Source: an uncultured Chitinophagaceae bacterium
GTDB lineage: Bacteria; Bacteroidota; Bacteroidia; Chitinophagales; Chitinophagaceae
Assembly (NCBI GenBank): GCA_946885665.1
Contig: CAMPGT010000059.1
Coordinates: forward strand, 1 to 16,281
DNA length: 16,281 bases
Direction of reading: 5' to 3'
The translations under genes were made by a program, and so were the position numbers. Position 1 is the stretch's first letter. Each line of letters begins with the position of its first letter. The notes under the pieces were generated by a model. The model saw only the letters and a list, made by a program, of their open reading frames with translations. It was not told where the DNA came from and made no database searches. This document shows, in pieces, positions 15,264-16,281 of this stretch.

Positions 15264-16281
15264 ATGCCAACACAATTCACATTTGAGAATTATTTTCACG
15301 AACAGGCTGCCGATAAAATTTCCAATGTTGCACAGGTTGGAGGTATTGAAACGTCGGTGATAGATAACGGCGCAGGGCGGGGTACGCGCATCGCGTGGAT
15401 CAACACGGGTTCGGGGCTCAGGTATAAAGTTGTTATCGACCGTGCGATGGATATTGCCGATACTTTTTATAACAGGCACAGCATTGCCTGGCTGAGCAAT
15501 AAAGGTGTATCGTCGCCGCAGCCATTTTCGGATAAAGGGGCTGACTGGCTGCGCACTTTTACCGGCGGTTTGCTTACCACTTGCGGACTTTCGCATGTAG
15601 GCGGCCCCGAAAAAGATGAGTTTGGGGAACGCGGACTGCACGGATTGATCAGTAATTCCCCAGCCGAAATCGAGTCCATCATCCAGCCCGACCCGTGGCG
15701 CAACGCGATGGAGATGAGCATCACCGGCATTATTCGTGAAACACGAATATTCGGCCCTTCGCTTCAATTGAAAAGAACGGTTTCATCCATTTTGGGAACG
15801 CCTGTTATTCGCATACACGACGAGGTTACAAATTGCGGCAACCAACCCGTTCCGCATATGTTGCTGTATCATTTCAATTTTGGATGGCCGCTGATTGATG
15901 AAGGCGCCCGACTGTTATGGACGGGCAGGATGTTTGTACGCGAGGGAAAAAATAACGCTTCTATATTTAACGAACACAATGACTATAAAATTTGCCCGCC
16001 GCCGCTGGATGAGCACCTTGGTGCCGGAGAAGCGGTTGCTTTTTTTGACCTTGACGGGAAGGACAACGGAGAGTGTGCGTGTGGCATTGAAAATAAGAAG
16101 TTGAATTTGGCGGTTAAGATGACATTCAACAAAAAACAGTTGCCGTGGTTCACTAACTGGCAGCATTGGGGCCGCAGGGAATACCTTACGGGACTGGAGC
16201 CGGGCACACATCCGCCGATCGGGCAGTCGGCAGCACGGAAAGAAAATACTTTGATCTTTCTTCAACCGGGCGAAACAAGGA
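15264..16281 (+). CDS. DUF4432 aldose-epimerase-like protein, 3' end outside window (partial)
   Basis: An open frame begins at the ATG at 15264 and runs 339 codons to the window edge without a stop, so the C-terminus is missing. No signal peptide is seen, so it is cytoplasmic. The sequence fits the DUF4432 branch of the galactose-mutarotase-like beta-sandwich fold: VVIDRAMDIADTFYN (56-70), TFTGGLLTTCGLSHVGGP (98-115), ERGLHGLISNSPAE (122-135, His126), LLYHFNFGWPLIDEGA (200-215, His203) and GLEPGTHPP (310-318, Glu312) resemble the His and Glu positions that act in mutarotases. The role of DUF4432 is not established; sugar or sugar-acid anomer binding is inferred. It lies divergently from the DUF1080-oxidoreductase-MFS unit, consistent with a shared sugar theme. 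A weak TAAGTTTT (-7-like, one mismatch) lies in the gap. Confidence 0.85.
   Translation, partial: MPTQFTFENYFHEQAADKISNVAQVGGIETSVIDNGAGRGTRIAWINTGSGLRYKVVIDRAMDIADTFYNRHSIAWLSNKGVSSPQPFSDKGADWLRTFTGGLLTTCGLSHVGGPEKDEFGERGLHGLISNSPAEIESIIQPDPWRNAMEMSITGIIRETRIFGPSLQLKRTVSSILGTPVIRIHDEVTNCGNQPVPHMLLYHFNFGWPLIDEGARLLWTGRMFVREGKNNASIFNEHNDYKICPPPLDEHLGAGEAVAFFDLDGKDNGECACGIENKKLNLAVKMTFNKKQLPWFTNWQHWGRREYLTGLEPGTHPPIGQSAARKENTLIFLQPGETR

Overview
The window looks like chromosomal DNA of a Bacteroidota bacterium, most likely a chitinophaga-like member (family-level placement is an inference). Reasons: a plug-type TonB-dependent receptor of the Bacteroidota outer-membrane beta-barrel family, a CCDC81-type HU protein with one membrane helix, a PF06439 (DUF1080) secreted protein, a Tat-targeted Gfo/Idh/MocA oxidoreductase, starts without clear Shine-Dalgarno sequences, and one match to the Bacteroidota -7 promoter motif TAnnTTTG. 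There are no rRNA, tRNA, CRISPR, transposase, integrase or phage genes. The window is almost fully coding; the longest gene-free stretch is 235 bases (6442-6676) and is filled by palindromic repeats.

Layout. 3-6441 (+): six closely spaced genes: a TPR protein (cut by the left edge), a plugless outer-membrane beta-barrel protein, an HU-CCDC81 membrane protein, a class I methyltransferase, a secreted GH20 beta-N-acetylhexosaminidase and a NUDIX hydrolase. The first three look like a cell-envelope module; the HU and methyltransferase genes overlap by four bases. 6443-6619: composite palindromic repeat holding two inverted copies of one element. 6677-7231 (+): DJ-1/PfpI family protein. 7242-7278: strong hairpin terminator serving the convergent TonB-dependent receptor gene (9543-7312, -). 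9637-10629 (+): cytoplasmic Gfo/Idh/MocA oxidoreductase, read divergently from the receptor behind a likely -7 box. 11537-10636 (-): a two-gene overlapping unit of an unrecognised 84-residue protein and an alpha/beta hydrolase. 11607-12044 (+): GNAT acetyltransferase whose end overlaps the end of the next unit. 15143-12031 (-): probable operon of secreted DUF1080 protein, Tat-exported Gfo/Idh/MocA oxidoreductase and YbjJ-like MFS transporter. 15264-16281 (+): DUF4432 aldose-epimerase-like protein, cut by the right edge and divergent from that operon.

How they may work together. The most coherent functional story is the right-hand sugar locus. A periplasmic oxidoreductase could oxidise a glycoside to a keto-glycoside, the DUF1080 protein (family named 3-keto-disaccharide hydrolase) could cleave it, the MFS protein could import the product and the DUF4432 mutarotase-like protein could bind or interconvert sugar anomers. 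This is inferred from family membership and gene order. The left-hand envelope module is a second, less understood set.
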